This document shows, piece by piece, positions 8,932 through 17,861 of a stretch of DNA of 64,000 bases. The DNA is from Pseudomonas gingeri (lineage in GTDB: Bacteria > Pseudomonadota > Gammaproteobacteria > Pseudomonadales > Pseudomonadaceae). A model generated the notes under the pieces. It searched no databases. It saw only the letters and a list, made by a program, of their open reading frames with translations, and was not told the DNA's origin. The stretch spans positions 458,702 through 522,701 of the forward strand of contig NZ_JACAOR010000007.1 of assembly GCF_013386115.1 (NCBI RefSeq), read 5' to 3'. Both the position numbers and the translations under genes were made by a program. Positions within the stretch are counted from its first letter, which is position 1. Every line of letters begins with the position of its first letter.

Positions 8932-9113
8932 TTGTCCAGGCGCTCATCGGTGCTCAGGGTGCGGGCTTCGCTTTCGAGCATCACCGGGATGCCGTCGCGA
9001 ATCGGGAATGCCAGGCCGGCGCCCTTGCTGATCAGCTCGGTCTTGTCGGCGCTGAGCTTGAGCGGCCCCTTGCAGATCGGGCAGGCGAGGATATCGAGCA
9101 GTTTGGTGTCCAT
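8928..9113 (-). CDS. Trm112/YcaR-family small protein
   Basis: A 61-residue protein of the Trm112-like (UPF0434, YcaR) family. The N-terminus has a CPIC pair (C11 and C14) in LDILACPICKGPL. The body, ending GIPVMLESEAR, is typical of these small proteins, which often sit between kdsB and lpxK in gammaproteobacteria. The second metal-binding cysteine pair of true zinc-binding Trm112 proteins is not seen. The exact role is unproven. Its stop overlaps the kdsB start. Confidence 0.9.
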   Translation of the reverse strand: MDTKLLDILACPICKGPLKLSADKTELISKGAGLAFPIRDGIPVMLESEARTLSTDERLDK

Positions 9114-9139
9114 GAGGGATTCCCTGGATAAAAACGGGT

Positions 9140-10150
9140 TTAGGGCAAAAGACGATCGGGCAACAGGCGCAGCAGTTGCGTGTCGAACCAGGCCGCGAAA
9201 GCCTCGGAAGGCAGCGCATCGACCGCCAGGTACCACCAATCGGGTGCCGCGAACGCCTGGCACTTCACCGCATCCTTTTCGGTCATGACCAGTGGTAGCG
9301 ACGGCGTGAAACTCAAGGCTGCAGCGCTGTATTCGGCATGGTCGGCAAAAGCGTGGGGCACTGGCTGCCAGTGTAGCGTTTCGAGGGTGCCGAAGAAACG
9401 TTGCGGGTTGCCGATCCCGGCCACCGCGTGCAACGCCTGTCCGGGCGGAAAATGGTCGAGCGGCCGGCGTTCGCCGCTCAGCAGATTGACCAGGGCGGTC
9501 GGTCGCAGGTGGAAGGCGAAGCCGTTGTCACCATCCTCGGTGGCCCCGTTGTACAGCAGCGCATCGACACTTTGCAGGCGTTCGAGAGGTTCGCGCAACG
9601 GTCCGGCAGGCAGGCACCGGCCATTGCCCAGGCCACGGGCGGCATCGATCAGCACCAGTTCCAGGTCGCGGGCCAGGCGGTAATGCTGCAAGCCGTCATC
9701 GGAAAGGATCAGATCGAGGGTTTCGGTGGCCAGCAGGGCCTGCACCGCACGGCTGCGATCCGGGTCGATCATCAGCGGCACATCGTTGCGCCGGACGATC
9801 AGCAAGGGTTCATCGCCGGCCACCGCCGCGTCCTGGTCGGCGCGCACCCGCCACGGCAGGCTCGGCGGCCTGGCGCCATAACCCCGGCTGACCACGCCGA
9901 CGCGCAGGCCACGGCGCCGGCAATGCTCGACCAGCCAGAGAATCATCGGCGTCTTGCCGGTGCCGCCGACGGTGATATTGCCGACCACGATCAACGGAAC
10001 AGGAGGCTGGTAGATAGTCCCCGAGCCCGCGACAAAGCGCGCCCGCTTGCCGTCGACCACCCGGCGATACAGCCACTCCAGCGGACGCAGCAGAACCAGG
10101 GCTGGATGGCCGCTGTACCAGGCGCGCAACAGACGATCGGAAAGTGCCAT
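9140..10150 (-). CDS. lpxK: Tetraacyldisaccharide 4'-kinase
   Basis: LpxK (336 aa) phosphorylates the 4' position of the lipid A disaccharide precursor at the inner membrane. A P-loop is at about residues 56-67 (VGNITVGGTGKT). DDGLQHYRLARDLELVLID is the conserved LpxK segment, and the N-terminal amphipathic helix is also present. The start codon overlaps the exbD stop codon (TGATG), so the two should be translationally coupled. Confidence 0.95.
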   Translation of the reverse strand: MALSDRLLRAWYSGHPALVLLRPLEWLYRRVVDGKRARFVAGSGTIYQPPVPLIVVGNITVGGTGKTPMILWLVEHCRRRGLRVGVVSRGYGARPPSLPWRVRADQDAAVAGDEPLLIVRRNDVPLMIDPDRSRAVQALLATETLDLILSDDGLQHYRLARDLELVLIDAARGLGNGRCLPAGPLREPLERLQSVDALLYNGATEDGDNGFAFHLRPTALVNLLSGERRPLDHFPPGQALHAVAGIGNPQRFFGTLETLHWQPVPHAFADHAEYSAAALSFTPSLPLVMTEKDAVKCQAFAAPDWWYLAVDALPSEAFAAWFDTQLLRLLPDRLLP

Positions 10151-10578
10151 CAGGGAGCCGGCGCCGCCTCGACGGTGGTCATGCGCAAATGGCTGAAGCC
10201 GAGCTTGCCGGCGGCGTCCATGGCGGTGATCACGGCCTGATGCTGGGTCTTGCCATCGGCGCTGATGGAAAGCGGCAGGTTGGTATCGCCGCCGGACTCT
10301 TTCTGCAGGGCCTCCATCAGGCTCGCCAGGTCATTTTTCGGCAACAACTGGTTGTTCACCGAGAACACCCCGTCGGCGCTGATGGCGATATCCAGTTGCT
10401 TGACCAACTGGTCTTCGGCGGGCGAGCCGCTGACCGCCTGCGGCAGGTCCACGCGCAGCTGGGTTTCGCGGGTGAAGGTGGTGGTGACCACGAAAAACAG
10501 GAGCAGGACGAAGACCACGTCGATCAGCGACGCGAGGTTGATATCGATGGTTTCCCGGGGCTTGCGGCGGAATTTCAC
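10150..10578 (-). CDS. exbD: ExbD/TolR-family biopolymer transport protein
   Basis: A 142-residue ExbD/TolR-type protein: a short cytoplasmic N-terminus (MKFRRKPRETIDINLASLID), one membrane segment (VVFVLLLFFVVTTTF) with the conserved membrane aspartate just before it, and a periplasmic domain. These proteins pair with ExbB-type subunits to couple the proton motive force to outer-membrane processes. Location between exbB and the LPS/peptidoglycan genes suggests envelope maintenance rather than iron uptake, since no tonB gene is present. Overlaps exbB by 4 nt. Confidence 0.9.
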   Translation of the reverse strand: MKFRRKPRETIDINLASLIDVVFVLLLFFVVTTTFTRETQLRVDLPQAVSGSPAEDQLVKQLDIAISADGVFSVNNQLLPKNDLASLMEALQKESGGDTNLPLSISADGKTQHQAVITAMDAAGKLGFSHLRMTTVEAAPAP

Positions 10579-11210
10579 GCTCTGCCCTCGGGCATTTCCA
10601 CATCACGGTCGCCCTGTACCACCTCGACCAGCTTGATCGCCTGCTGCTCCATGCCGACCACCAGCTCGTCGATCCGGCGTTGCAGGAAGCGGTGGAAGAA
10701 CACCGCCGGAATCCCCACGATCAGGCCGGAAGCCGTGGTGATCAGGGCCTTGGAGATACCACCGGCGAGGACCGCCGCGTTGGTGGTCATGCCCGAGCCC
10801 ATGAACGAACTGAAAATATCGATCATGCCCAGCACCGTGCCCAGCAGGCCGAGCAACGGTGACATGGCGGCAATGGTGCCGAGGGCATTGATATAGCGCT
10901 CCAGCTCATGAATCACCCGAGCGGCGGCTTCTTCGATGCACTCCTTCATGATCTCGCGACCGTGCTTGGAGTTCGCCAGGCCCGCCGCGAGAATCTCGCC
11001 CAGGGGGGAGTCGGCCCGCAGTTGCTTGAGTTTTTCCTTGTCCAGTTGCTTATCCTTGATCCAGACCCAGACCTGCCCGAGCAGATGCTCCGGGGTCACA
11101 CGACTGGCGCGCAAGGTCCACAGCCGTTCGGCAATGATGCCCAAAGCCGCGATGGAACTCAGAATGATCGGCAACATCATCCAGCCGCCGGATTTGACCA
11201 ATTCCCACAC
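10575..11210 (-). CDS. exbB: ExbB/TolQ/MotA-family proton channel protein
   Basis: A 211-residue ExbB/TolQ-family protein with three membrane segments: about residues 10-30 (MMLPIILSSIAALGIIAERL) and two in the second half, with LGLLGTVLGMIDIF as the conserved channel motif. I chose the GTG at 11210 (MWELVKSGGW) because a GAGGGG ribosome-binding site lies upstream at normal spacing; an in-frame start ten codons further up lacks one. It appears to be the first gene of the operon running to murB. Confidence 0.9.
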   Translation of the reverse strand: MWELVKSGGWMMLPIILSSIAALGIIAERLWTLRASRVTPEHLLGQVWVWIKDKQLDKEKLKQLRADSPLGEILAAGLANSKHGREIMKECIEEAAARVIHELERYINALGTIAAMSPLLGLLGTVLGMIDIFSSFMGSGMTTNAAVLAGGISKALITTASGLIVGIPAVFFHRFLQRRIDELVVGMEQQAIKLVEVVQGDRDVEMPEGRA

Positions 11211-11358
11211 AGTGACAGTCCCCTCGAAAAAGTGCGCCACTCTAACATAGGGGTCGGTCTGGCCGAAGAACGTGATGTCGCATGCTGCTGCGCTTTAATA
11301 ACCCCCGGTTATTTAAATCTTGAAGCCCCCCAAGGCTCCACTGTGCCCCGCCCTCCCG

Positions 11359-11440
11359 CGGGAGCTGGCTTGCCTGCGAAGCGGTCTTCAACAGCGTCAC
11401 CTGCCTCCAGGGCCCCTTCGCGGGCAAGCCCGCTCCTACA
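11359..11440. repeat. REP doublet (REPIN-like)
   Basis: Two REP sequences in opposite orientation: CGGGAGCTGGCTTGCCTGCG at 11359 and the inverted copy CTTCGCGGGCAAGCCCGCTC at 11416. About 35 bases separate them. Such paired REPs fold into a long hairpin and are common between genes in fluorescent pseudomonads. They lie between comEC and exbB. Confidence 0.8.
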
Positions 11441-11472
11441 GTCTCCGCTCCGGGTCGCCATTCTGTGCCGGC

Positions 11473-13701
11473 TCAATCCTCCGCAGCCCAGCGCCAGAAG
11501 CGCCTCTGCTCACGCTGCGACCGGGCGGCGCCGAAGGCTCCCAGTTGCAGGCGCACGGCGCCCTGCTCCGCGCTGTCATGGACCTGCATGCCCAGGGCCT
11601 GGTAGCGCGCCATGACCTGCGGGTGCGGATGGCCGAAGGCATTGCCATGCCCCCGCGAGATCAACACGGCCTGGGGCGCCAGCCGCTGAAGGAAGGCCAT
11701 CGAGGACGAACTGCGACTGCCGTGATGGGGCGCCTGCAGCCAGTCGCCGGCGACGGCCAGCGGACTCTGCAGGAACGCCTGTTCGGCCTGGATATCGATA
11801 TCGCCGGTGAGCAGCAACCGCTCGCCACTCGCCTCGATCTGCAGGACACAGGAACGCTGGTTGCTGTCCGTGGCATCCGGCCATTGCCACAGGGCAAAGC
11901 TCACGCCGTCCCATTCCCAGCGTTCGCCGCCGACACACGACTCGGCGAACAACTGCGCCGGCAGGCCCGCGGCGTCACCGCTGAGCACCCGGCCCACCGG
12001 CAAGCCGTTGCGCACCGCCAAGGCGCCACCGGCATGGTCGGCATCGGCGTGGCTGATCAGCATCAGGTCGAGCGCCCGCACACCCAGCTTGCGCAAGGAC
12101 GGCAGCACCACGCGCTGGCCCAGGTCGAAATCGCCAAAGCGTGGCCCCGCGTCATACAGCAGGTTGTGGTGCCGGGTACGCACCAGGATCGCCAGTCCCT
12201 GTCCGACATCCAGTTGCCAGACCTCGGCCTGGCCTTCTGGCATCCGGGAGGGCGGTGCCAGTACCATCAGTGCCGCCAGTGGCCAGCCCAGGGGCCGCAG
12301 CGGCACACCCGCGGGCAGCAACAGCAGCAGGATGCCCAGGCTGCCCAGCAACCAGGCCCACGGCGGGATGGCCTCCGGCAACCAGGCCGGAATCCGCAGC
12401 GCCACCTGGGCAAGCCCGAGGAACAGCAGCTCCAGCAAGCCGCCGGCCAGCCACAGCAATGCTTCACCCACCCAGGGCAGTGGCAGCAGCAAGGTGCCAA
12501 GCAAGGCCAGCGGCAACACCATGAGGCTGATCCAGGGCACCGCGATCAGGTTGACCCACGGTCCGCTGAGGCTGACGGGCAGGCCCAATACCAGCAGGAA
12601 CGGCACCAGCCCGAGGGCAATGGTCCATTGCGCGCGGGTCCAGGTCTGCCAGATCCCCCAGGCACCGAGACGCCGGCTGAAGGTGAAGACCAGCACCGCC
12701 ACGGCGGCAAAGGACAGCCAGAAACCCGGTCGCAGGCTCGCCAGCGGCTCGAACAGCAGGACCAGGTTCAGCGCCAGCAGCAACGGCCAGGTAGCCCCCA
12801 GGTGGCGAAAACGCAGGCGCCACAGCAGCACCAGGCCGATCATCGCGCAGGCCCGCTGCACCGGAACGCCGAACCCCGCCAGCAGGCCGTAGCCCAACGC
12901 GGCCACGAAGGCCAGGCCACAGGCCCATGGCAGCCAGGGCCGGCGCTGCGGCCACAGGCCATAACGCGCCAGCCCGGCAATCAACCCATAGACCAGGGCG
13001 GCGAAGAGCCCGATATGCTGCCCGGAAATCACCAGCAGATGGACGGTCCCGGTGTCCTGCAGGATGCGCCAGGTCTCGGCCGACAGTCCCGAGCCATCCC
13101 CCAGGACCAATGCCACCAGGGTCGCCGCCTGGCCCCGGGCCTCGACCTGCAGCATCCGCTGGCGAATCGCATCGCGCCAGGAACCCGTGGAGGGCGCCAG
13201 CAATTGCCCGTCCTTGACCGTCCCCGTGGCGCCGATCCGTTGCGCCAGCAGCCAGGCCTCACGATCGAAACCATGGGGATTGAGCAGCCCCCGCGGCGAC
13301 TTGAGCTTGACCGCCAGCCGCCAGCGTTCACCACTGCCGACCGGTGGCCCGCCATACCAGGCCAGGCGGATCCGCCGCGGCAGCACGCCTCGCCGCGCCG
13401 TCGCGTCCGCCAGCTCAAAGCGCTGCACGGCATCGCCCGGCTGCGGCAAGCCGACCACTCGCCCTTCGAGCCACAGCGTCTGGCCGTCGAGGGCCGGCGC
13501 CAGACGATCAGCCAGGGCCCAGTGCGCCTGCAGGCAGGCCCAACTGAAACCGAACAGGAACAAGGCGACGGGATAGCTGCGAAACGGCAACAGCATCAGG
13601 CCGACCAGCGACAGCACCGGCAGCATTCCGACAGGCGGCAACTGCGGCAAAAACCGCAAGGCCAGCAATCCAGCCGCCAGCGCCAGCATCCCTGTGCGCA
13701 T
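11473..13701 (-). CDS. comEC: ComEC/Rec2-family DNA internalisation protein
   Basis: The 742-residue membrane protein is a ComEC/Rec2 homologue, the channel that moves single-stranded DNA across the inner membrane in transformation. Order: N-terminal membrane helices and a DUF4131-type OB domain; the competence domain (LLVISGQHIGLFAALVYGL) with many membrane helices (about residues 215-500); then a metallo-beta-lactamase-like domain with HADADH (LISHADADHAGG). Length is normal. Many pseudomonads keep comEC without known natural competence, so the present role is uncertain. Confidence 0.93.
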   Translation of the reverse strand: MRTGMLALAAGLLALRFLPQLPPVGMLPVLSLVGLMLLPFRSYPVALFLFGFSWACLQAHWALADRLAPALDGQTLWLEGRVVGLPQPGDAVQRFELADATARRGVLPRRIRLAWYGGPPVGSGERWRLAVKLKSPRGLLNPHGFDREAWLLAQRIGATGTVKDGQLLAPSTGSWRDAIRQRMLQVEARGQAATLVALVLGDGSGLSAETWRILQDTGTVHLLVISGQHIGLFAALVYGLIAGLARYGLWPQRRPWLPWACGLAFVAALGYGLLAGFGVPVQRACAMIGLVLLWRLRFRHLGATWPLLLALNLVLLFEPLASLRPGFWLSFAAVAVLVFTFSRRLGAWGIWQTWTRAQWTIALGLVPFLLVLGLPVSLSGPWVNLIAVPWISLMVLPLALLGTLLLPLPWVGEALLWLAGGLLELLFLGLAQVALRIPAWLPEAIPPWAWLLGSLGILLLLLPAGVPLRPLGWPLAALMVLAPPSRMPEGQAEVWQLDVGQGLAILVRTRHHNLLYDAGPRFGDFDLGQRVVLPSLRKLGVRALDLMLISHADADHAGGALAVRNGLPVGRVLSGDAAGLPAQLFAESCVGGERWEWDGVSFALWQWPDATDSNQRSCVLQIEASGERLLLTGDIDIQAEQAFLQSPLAVAGDWLQAPHHGSRSSSSMAFLQRLAPQAVLISRGHGNAFGHPHPQVMARYQALGMQVHDSAEQGAVRLQLGAFGAARSQREQRRFWRWAAED

Positions 13702-13839
13702 TCCCCACTCCTTGAACCGGTCCCCAGTTCTCGGAATAGCCCGCCTGCCCGGCAGGTGCTTTATTAATTGTCACAAAGTCTGAATTGGCCGTACGTAGAA
13801 TCCGGGCATACTGCCCGCTTGAACCGACCGAGAAGCCTT

Positions 13840-14361
13840 ATGCCGCGTCGCTTATTCAAACGCTACATGCCCGACCCGGACAGCATCCGGGAACACAGGC
13901 ACTTACGATTCTTCGGCAAACTGCTTCACGATCCGAACCTCTGGCACCTCAATCGGCACTCGGTGGCCCGGGCCATGGCGGTCGGTCTGTTCGCCGCGTT
14001 GATGCCGATCCCGTTGCAGATGTTGCTGGCGGCGTGCCTGGCGATCTGGGTGCGCGGCAACTTGCCGATTGCAGTCAGCCTGGTGTGGCTGACCAATCCG
14101 CTGACCATGCCGCCGATCTTCTACTGCACCTACCAGATCGGTGCCTGGGTCATGGCGGTGCCCCCGCGCAGCCTGCCGGACGAACTGACCTGGGACTGGA
14201 TCAGCGGCCAGCTGGCGACGCTGTGGCAACCCTTCTTGCTCGGATCGGTGATTCTCGGGCTGTTGCTGGCCGCATTGGGCTACTGCGTAACCATGGGTTA
14301 CTGGCGGTGGTGGGTGGCGCGGCAGTGGAAGAGGCGTCGGGAACAACGCCGCAAGGGATAA
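13840..14361 (+). CDS. DUF2062 domain membrane protein
   Basis: A 173-residue protein of the DUF2062 family. After a basic N-terminus (MPRRLFKRYMPDP) it has the conserved segment SVARAMAVGLFAALMPIPLQ, then TNPLTMPPIFYCTYQIG and a hydrophobic segment near the C-terminus (LLGSVILGLLLAALGYCVTMG). The C-terminus is strongly basic. The function of the family is unknown. It diverges from comEC and converges on the yadH-like gene; the start MPRRLF was chosen over an ATG-less upstream extension. Confidence 0.85.
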   Translation: MPRRLFKRYMPDPDSIREHRHLRFFGKLLHDPNLWHLNRHSVARAMAVGLFAALMPIPLQMLLAACLAIWVRGNLPIAVSLVWLTNPLTMPPIFYCTYQIGAWVMAVPPRSLPDELTWDWISGQLATLWQPFLLGSVILGLLLAALGYCVTMGYWRWWVARQWKRRREQRRKG

Positions 14362-14383
14362 CGCACGTTCTGCGTCACAACAG

Positions 14384-14432
14384 AGGACGCGGAGCGTCCT
14401 GCGCGGCATTCCCACGCGGAGCGTGGGAACGA
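14384..14432. repeat. Two adjacent short palindromes with a common core
   Basis: AGGACGC-GGA-GCGTCCT (14384-14400) is followed by TTCCCACGC-GGA-GCGTGGGAA (14409-14429). Both share the core ACGCGGAGCGT. The second resembles the palindrome at 28279. They lie between convergent genes and could act as terminators or be dispersed repeats. Confidence 0.7.
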
Positions 14433-14446
14433 TCATCAGGCCAGTG

Positions 14447-15226
14447 CTACTGGCGCATGCCGCGGCCGCTGACCAGCAACCGCGCACAACCGACATACAA
14501 CACCACCGTAGCCACCAGCATGAAGGTGATCGCCACGCTGATGCGGATATCCGATACGCCGAGGATGCCGTAGCGGAAGGCGTTGACCATATGCAGCACC
14601 GGGTTGGCCAGCGAAACGCTCTGCCAGAACGGTGGCAGCAAGGTGATCGAGTAGAACACCCCGCCCAGGTAGGTCAACGGCGTCAGCACGAAAGTCGGGA
14701 TAATCGAGATATCGTCGAAGTTGCGTGCAAAGACCGCGTTGATGAAGCCCAGGAGCGAGAAGATCGTCGCGGTCAGCACCACCACCAGCACGGTCACGCC
14801 CAGGTGATGGACCTGCAGATGGGTGAAGAACAGCGACAGCAGGGTCACGATGATCCCCACCATAAGGCCGCGCAACACACCGCCGAGGGTGTAGCCGATC
14901 AGGATCGTATGGGGTGAAACCGGCGATACCATCAGCTCTTCGATCGAACGCTGGAACTTGCTGCCGAAGAAGCTCGAGACCACGTTGCCGTAGGAGTTGG
15001 TGATCACCGACATCATGATCAGCCCCGGCACGATGTACTCCATATAGGTGAACCCGCCCATATCGCCGATCTGCCGGCCGATCAGGTTCCCGAAGATCAC
15101 GAAGTACAGGACCATGGTGATCGCCGGGGGCAGCAGGGTCTGCGGCCAGATCCGGGTAAAACGCTTCACCTCGCGGTAAACGATGGTGTTGAGGGCGACC
15201 AGGTTGGGTTGCAGCTCCGAACTCAT
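14447..15226 (-). CDS. ABC-2 type transporter permease (YadH-like)
   Basis: A 259-residue ABC-2 family permease with about six membrane helices. It is close in layout to E. coli YadH and to the PA2811-type protein. Key segments: YREVKRFTRIWPQTLLPP at the N-terminus, and ERSIEE-like FQRSIEELMVSP, characteristic of this permease group. It overlaps the ATP-binding gene by 4 nt (ATGA), so the two form one exporter. The substrate is not known. Confidence 0.9.
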   Translation of the reverse strand: MSSELQPNLVALNTIVYREVKRFTRIWPQTLLPPAITMVLYFVIFGNLIGRQIGDMGGFTYMEYIVPGLIMMSVITNSYGNVVSSFFGSKFQRSIEELMVSPVSPHTILIGYTLGGVLRGLMVGIIVTLLSLFFTHLQVHHLGVTVLVVVLTATIFSLLGFINAVFARNFDDISIIPTFVLTPLTYLGGVFYSITLLPPFWQSVSLANPVLHMVNAFRYGILGVSDIRISVAITFMLVATVVLYVGCARLLVSGRGMRQ

Positions 15227-16155
15227 ACCGCCACCTTCGACAGGTTTTTTTCCACCAGGGACACGAACAACTCCTCGAGGCGATTGGTTTTGTTACGCAG
15301 GCTGAGGACTTCGATCTGCTGCGTGGCCAATTGGCTGAACAGCGCGGTGATGCCCACCGCCTTGTCGACCTGCACTTCCAGGGTGTGGCTGTCGAGCAGC
15401 TTGCTCGGGTAGCCGATCAACGCCGGCGCGACCGTCTGGGCATGCTTGAGGTCGAGCAGGAAGGTCTCGACATGCAGTTGGCTGAGCAACTGGCGCATGC
15501 TGGTGTTTTCGACAATGGTGCCGTGGTCGATGATGCCGATGTTACGGCACAGCTGCTCAGCCTCTTCCAGGTAATGGGTGGTGAGGATGATGGTGATGCC
15601 TTTCTCGTTCAGTTCGGTGAGGAAGGTCCACATCGAGCGACGCAGCTCGATGTCCACCCCGGCCGTCGGTTCGTCGAGGATCAGCAGGCGCGGTTCGTGA
15701 ACCAGGGCGCGGGCGATCATCAGCCGGCGCTTCATGCCGCCGGACAACGAACGCGACGGCACATCGCGCTTGTCCCACAGGCCCAGCTGGGTCAGGTACT
15801 GCTCGGCGCGTTCCTTGGCGATCTTCGCCGGAATGCCGTAGTAGCCGGCCTGGGTCACGACGATATCGAAGGTTTTCTCGAACTGGTTGAAGTTGAACTC
15901 CTGGGGCACCACGCCGATGCTGCGCTTGAGCGCCGCCGGGGATTTGTCCAGGTCGTTGCCAAAGATATTCACCGTGCCGCTGGTCTTGTTCACCAGGGTC
16001 GAGAGAATGCCGATGGTCGTGGATTTGCCGGCACCGTTGGGGCCGAGCAAGGCGAAAAAGTCACCTTCGGCGACATCCAGATCGATACCACTCAGGGCCT
16101 GGAAACCGTTGCCGTAGGTTTTGGTTAGCTGCCGGATGGACAGAGCGGAACTCAT
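15223..16155 (-). CDS. ABC transporter ATP-binding protein (YadG-like)
   Basis: A 310-residue ATPase subunit with the full set of motifs: Walker A (GPNGAGKSTT), signature LSGGMKRR, Walker B LLILDEPTAGVD and the H-loop histidine (TTHYLEEAEQL). The C-terminal extension is typical of drug- or polysaccharide-type ABC-2 ATPases. I chose the start MSSALSIRQL. With the overlapping permease gene it forms an inner-membrane exporter of unknown substrate. Confidence 0.92.
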   Translation of the reverse strand: MSSALSIRQLTKTYGNGFQALSGIDLDVAEGDFFALLGPNGAGKSTTIGILSTLVNKTSGTVNIFGNDLDKSPAALKRSIGVVPQEFNFNQFEKTFDIVVTQAGYYGIPAKIAKERAEQYLTQLGLWDKRDVPSRSLSGGMKRRLMIARALVHEPRLLILDEPTAGVDIELRRSMWTFLTELNEKGITIILTTHYLEEAEQLCRNIGIIDHGTIVENTSMRQLLSQLHVETFLLDLKHAQTVAPALIGYPSKLLDSHTLEVQVDKAVGITALFSQLATQQIEVLSLRNKTNRLEELFVSLVEKNLSKVAV

Positions 16156-16220
16156 ATCGGATTCATGCACCAAGAAGGGAAGAAAGTTCTAAATAAGGGC
16201 AAGCCTGCTCGAAAACAATA

Positions 16221-16256
16221 GCGGCGCGCCAGCACTATGGTGCTTGGCAGCGCCGC
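16221..16256 (-). terminator. Hairpin between the gst and ABC ATPase genes
   Basis: Outer arms GCGGCGC/GCGCCGC enclose an inner stem GCCAGCAC/GTGC-T-TGGC. On the minus strand the hairpin is followed by TATTGTTTTC. This is suitable as a terminator for the glutathione transferase gene, although the T-run is interrupted. Confidence 0.6.
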
Positions 16257-16288
16257 ACAAGTACAGCAACCCGCGTTAATAGTGGGTA

Positions 16289-16912
16289 TTAAGTCAACGC
16301 TGTCATGACTGCCCGCTGGTAGGCCGGACGTTGTTTCAGACGCTCGTACCAGGCACTCAAATGGGGCAGCGACGGGCGCTCGATGGGCATTTCGAACCAG
16401 GCATAGATAAAGCTGCCGAGGGGAATATCACCCATGCCGATCTCGTTGCCGGACAGGTACGGTTGCCCGGCCAGCGCCTGATCGACCGTGGCCAGCAGTT
16501 CGCTGCAGGTTTTCAACGAGGCATTGATGGCCGTCCAGTCCTGTTGCTCGGCCGGGGTGCGCAACACGCCCCAGAACACCCCGCGAAACGGCGTGGCAAA
16601 GGATGAGGTGGTCCAGTCCATCCATTTCTCGGCGCTGGCCCGCGCCTGCAGGTCATCGACATACCAGGCGGAACCGGCGGCATGCCTGGCGGCCAGGTAA
16701 CGCACGATGGTATTGGACTCCCACAGGACAAAATCGCCGTCCTCGATCATGGGGACCAGGCCGTTGGGATTTTTCTCGCGGTACTGCGGCGTGCCAACGA
16801 CCCCGAAGGCACCACCGGCATCGATGGCCTCGTAGGACAGGCCCAGTTCTTCGGCAATCCACAGCGCCTTTCTGACATTCGACGAATTTTTCCGACCCCA
16901 GATCTTCAGCAT
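16289..16912 (-). CDS. Glutathione S-transferase
   Basis: A 207-residue cytosolic glutathione S-transferase. The N-terminal thioredoxin-like domain has KIWGRKNSSNVRKALWIAEELG and the glutathione-binding VPMIEDGDFVLWESNTIVRYLA. The C-terminal domain is all-helical (GMGDIPLGSFIYAWFEM contains the usual N-capping box aspartate). The substrate is unknown. Its neighbours (the ABC exporter on one side, fadE beyond) match the PA2811-PA2817 order as I recall it from PAO1. Confidence 0.92.
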   Translation of the reverse strand: MLKIWGRKNSSNVRKALWIAEELGLSYEAIDAGGAFGVVGTPQYREKNPNGLVPMIEDGDFVLWESNTIVRYLAARHAAGSAWYVDDLQARASAEKWMDWTTSSFATPFRGVFWGVLRTPAEQQDWTAINASLKTCSELLATVDQALAGQPYLSGNEIGMGDIPLGSFIYAWFEMPIERPSLPHLSAWYERLKQRPAYQRAVMTALT

Positions 16913-16955
16913 GACGGCCTCTCGTTGGATAAATGCCGAGGCAGTCTACGCCCGA

Positions 16956-17615
16956 TCAGCCACGACTCAAATCGTTGCGCATGTCGCCACGCAGGGAAAT
17001 CGCGTCGGGGGCGAACAGATGCGGATAACACTCGGCCAGGTGCCCGTAGAACAGCGATTCGGGCACATCGGCAAACTGCCCGTGGTCGCGCAGGTATTCC
17101 ATATGCCGCTGGCCACCCTGGGTGTAGGGGTGGAACACACTGTCGCTCAGGCCGTCGAATTCCAGCGGTATCACCCCGAAGGTTTCGCACAGGCCGCGGT
17201 CGAAGGCCGGCGTGGCCTTGACCCAGCGTCCGTCCAGATAGAACTCGGTGTAGCCGTGCATGGCGAACACCTCGCTCTTGAGCAACTCCAGCACCCGTGG
17301 CGTCGACAAGTGATTGCGCACATCCGCCAGGCCGATCCGCGCCGGTATCCCGCAATGCCGGGCGCTGGCGGCGAGCAAGGTGGCCTTGGGCACGCAGTAG
17401 CTCTGCCCCACCGCCAGGGCATGACTGCCGCGCAGGGTGTCGGGATTGCGGCTGAAGGCGTAGATGTTGTAGCGGATCTCGTCGCGCACCGCGTAATACA
17501 GGCGAATGGCCTGCTCCCGAGGATCGCGACCGGCGCCCCGGCGACTTTCGGCGAACTCCACCACCGCCGGGTGGTCACTATCGATGAAGCGTCCTGGATT
17601 CAGATACTCGTGCAT
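16956..17615 (-). CDS. Transglutaminase-like domain protein
   Basis: The 219-residue protein has the transglutaminase-like (papain-fold) core. The predicted catalytic triad is a cysteine in GQSYCVPKATLLAASARHCG, a histidine in AMHGYTEFY and an aspartate in KATPAFDRG. It has no signal peptide and no membrane segment, so it should be cytoplasmic. Bacterial members are mostly cysteine proteases or amidases rather than cross-linking enzymes; the substrate is unknown. It is transcribed away from fadE. Confidence 0.85.
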   Translation of the reverse strand: MHEYLNPGRFIDSDHPAVVEFAESRRGAGRDPREQAIRLYYAVRDEIRYNIYAFSRNPDTLRGSHALAVGQSYCVPKATLLAASARHCGIPARIGLADVRNHLSTPRVLELLKSEVFAMHGYTEFYLDGRWVKATPAFDRGLCETFGVIPLEFDGLSDSVFHPYTQGGQRHMEYLRDHGQFADVPESLFYGHLAECYPHLFAPDAISLRGDMRNDLSRG

Positions 17616-17861
17616 GGCCGCAGTCTCCCCTGGGAAGCCTCGAGTCTAGCCCTCGACCTGGCGCGCCGATAACGACGATTCGGCCAAGTCACAGACCAAC
17701 CGGGGGTTTCCTGCAACGACTCGAAGGCTTTGGACGTTCAGGGATTACCGCCATTCAAATGATTTTTCCCACAGATTTAGACATACAGCTCTGACACCCC
17801 GCCTAGCAGATGCCGACTAAGCTCTGGGATGTTTTTGCCCTGTCTTCACGGAGGATTGAAT

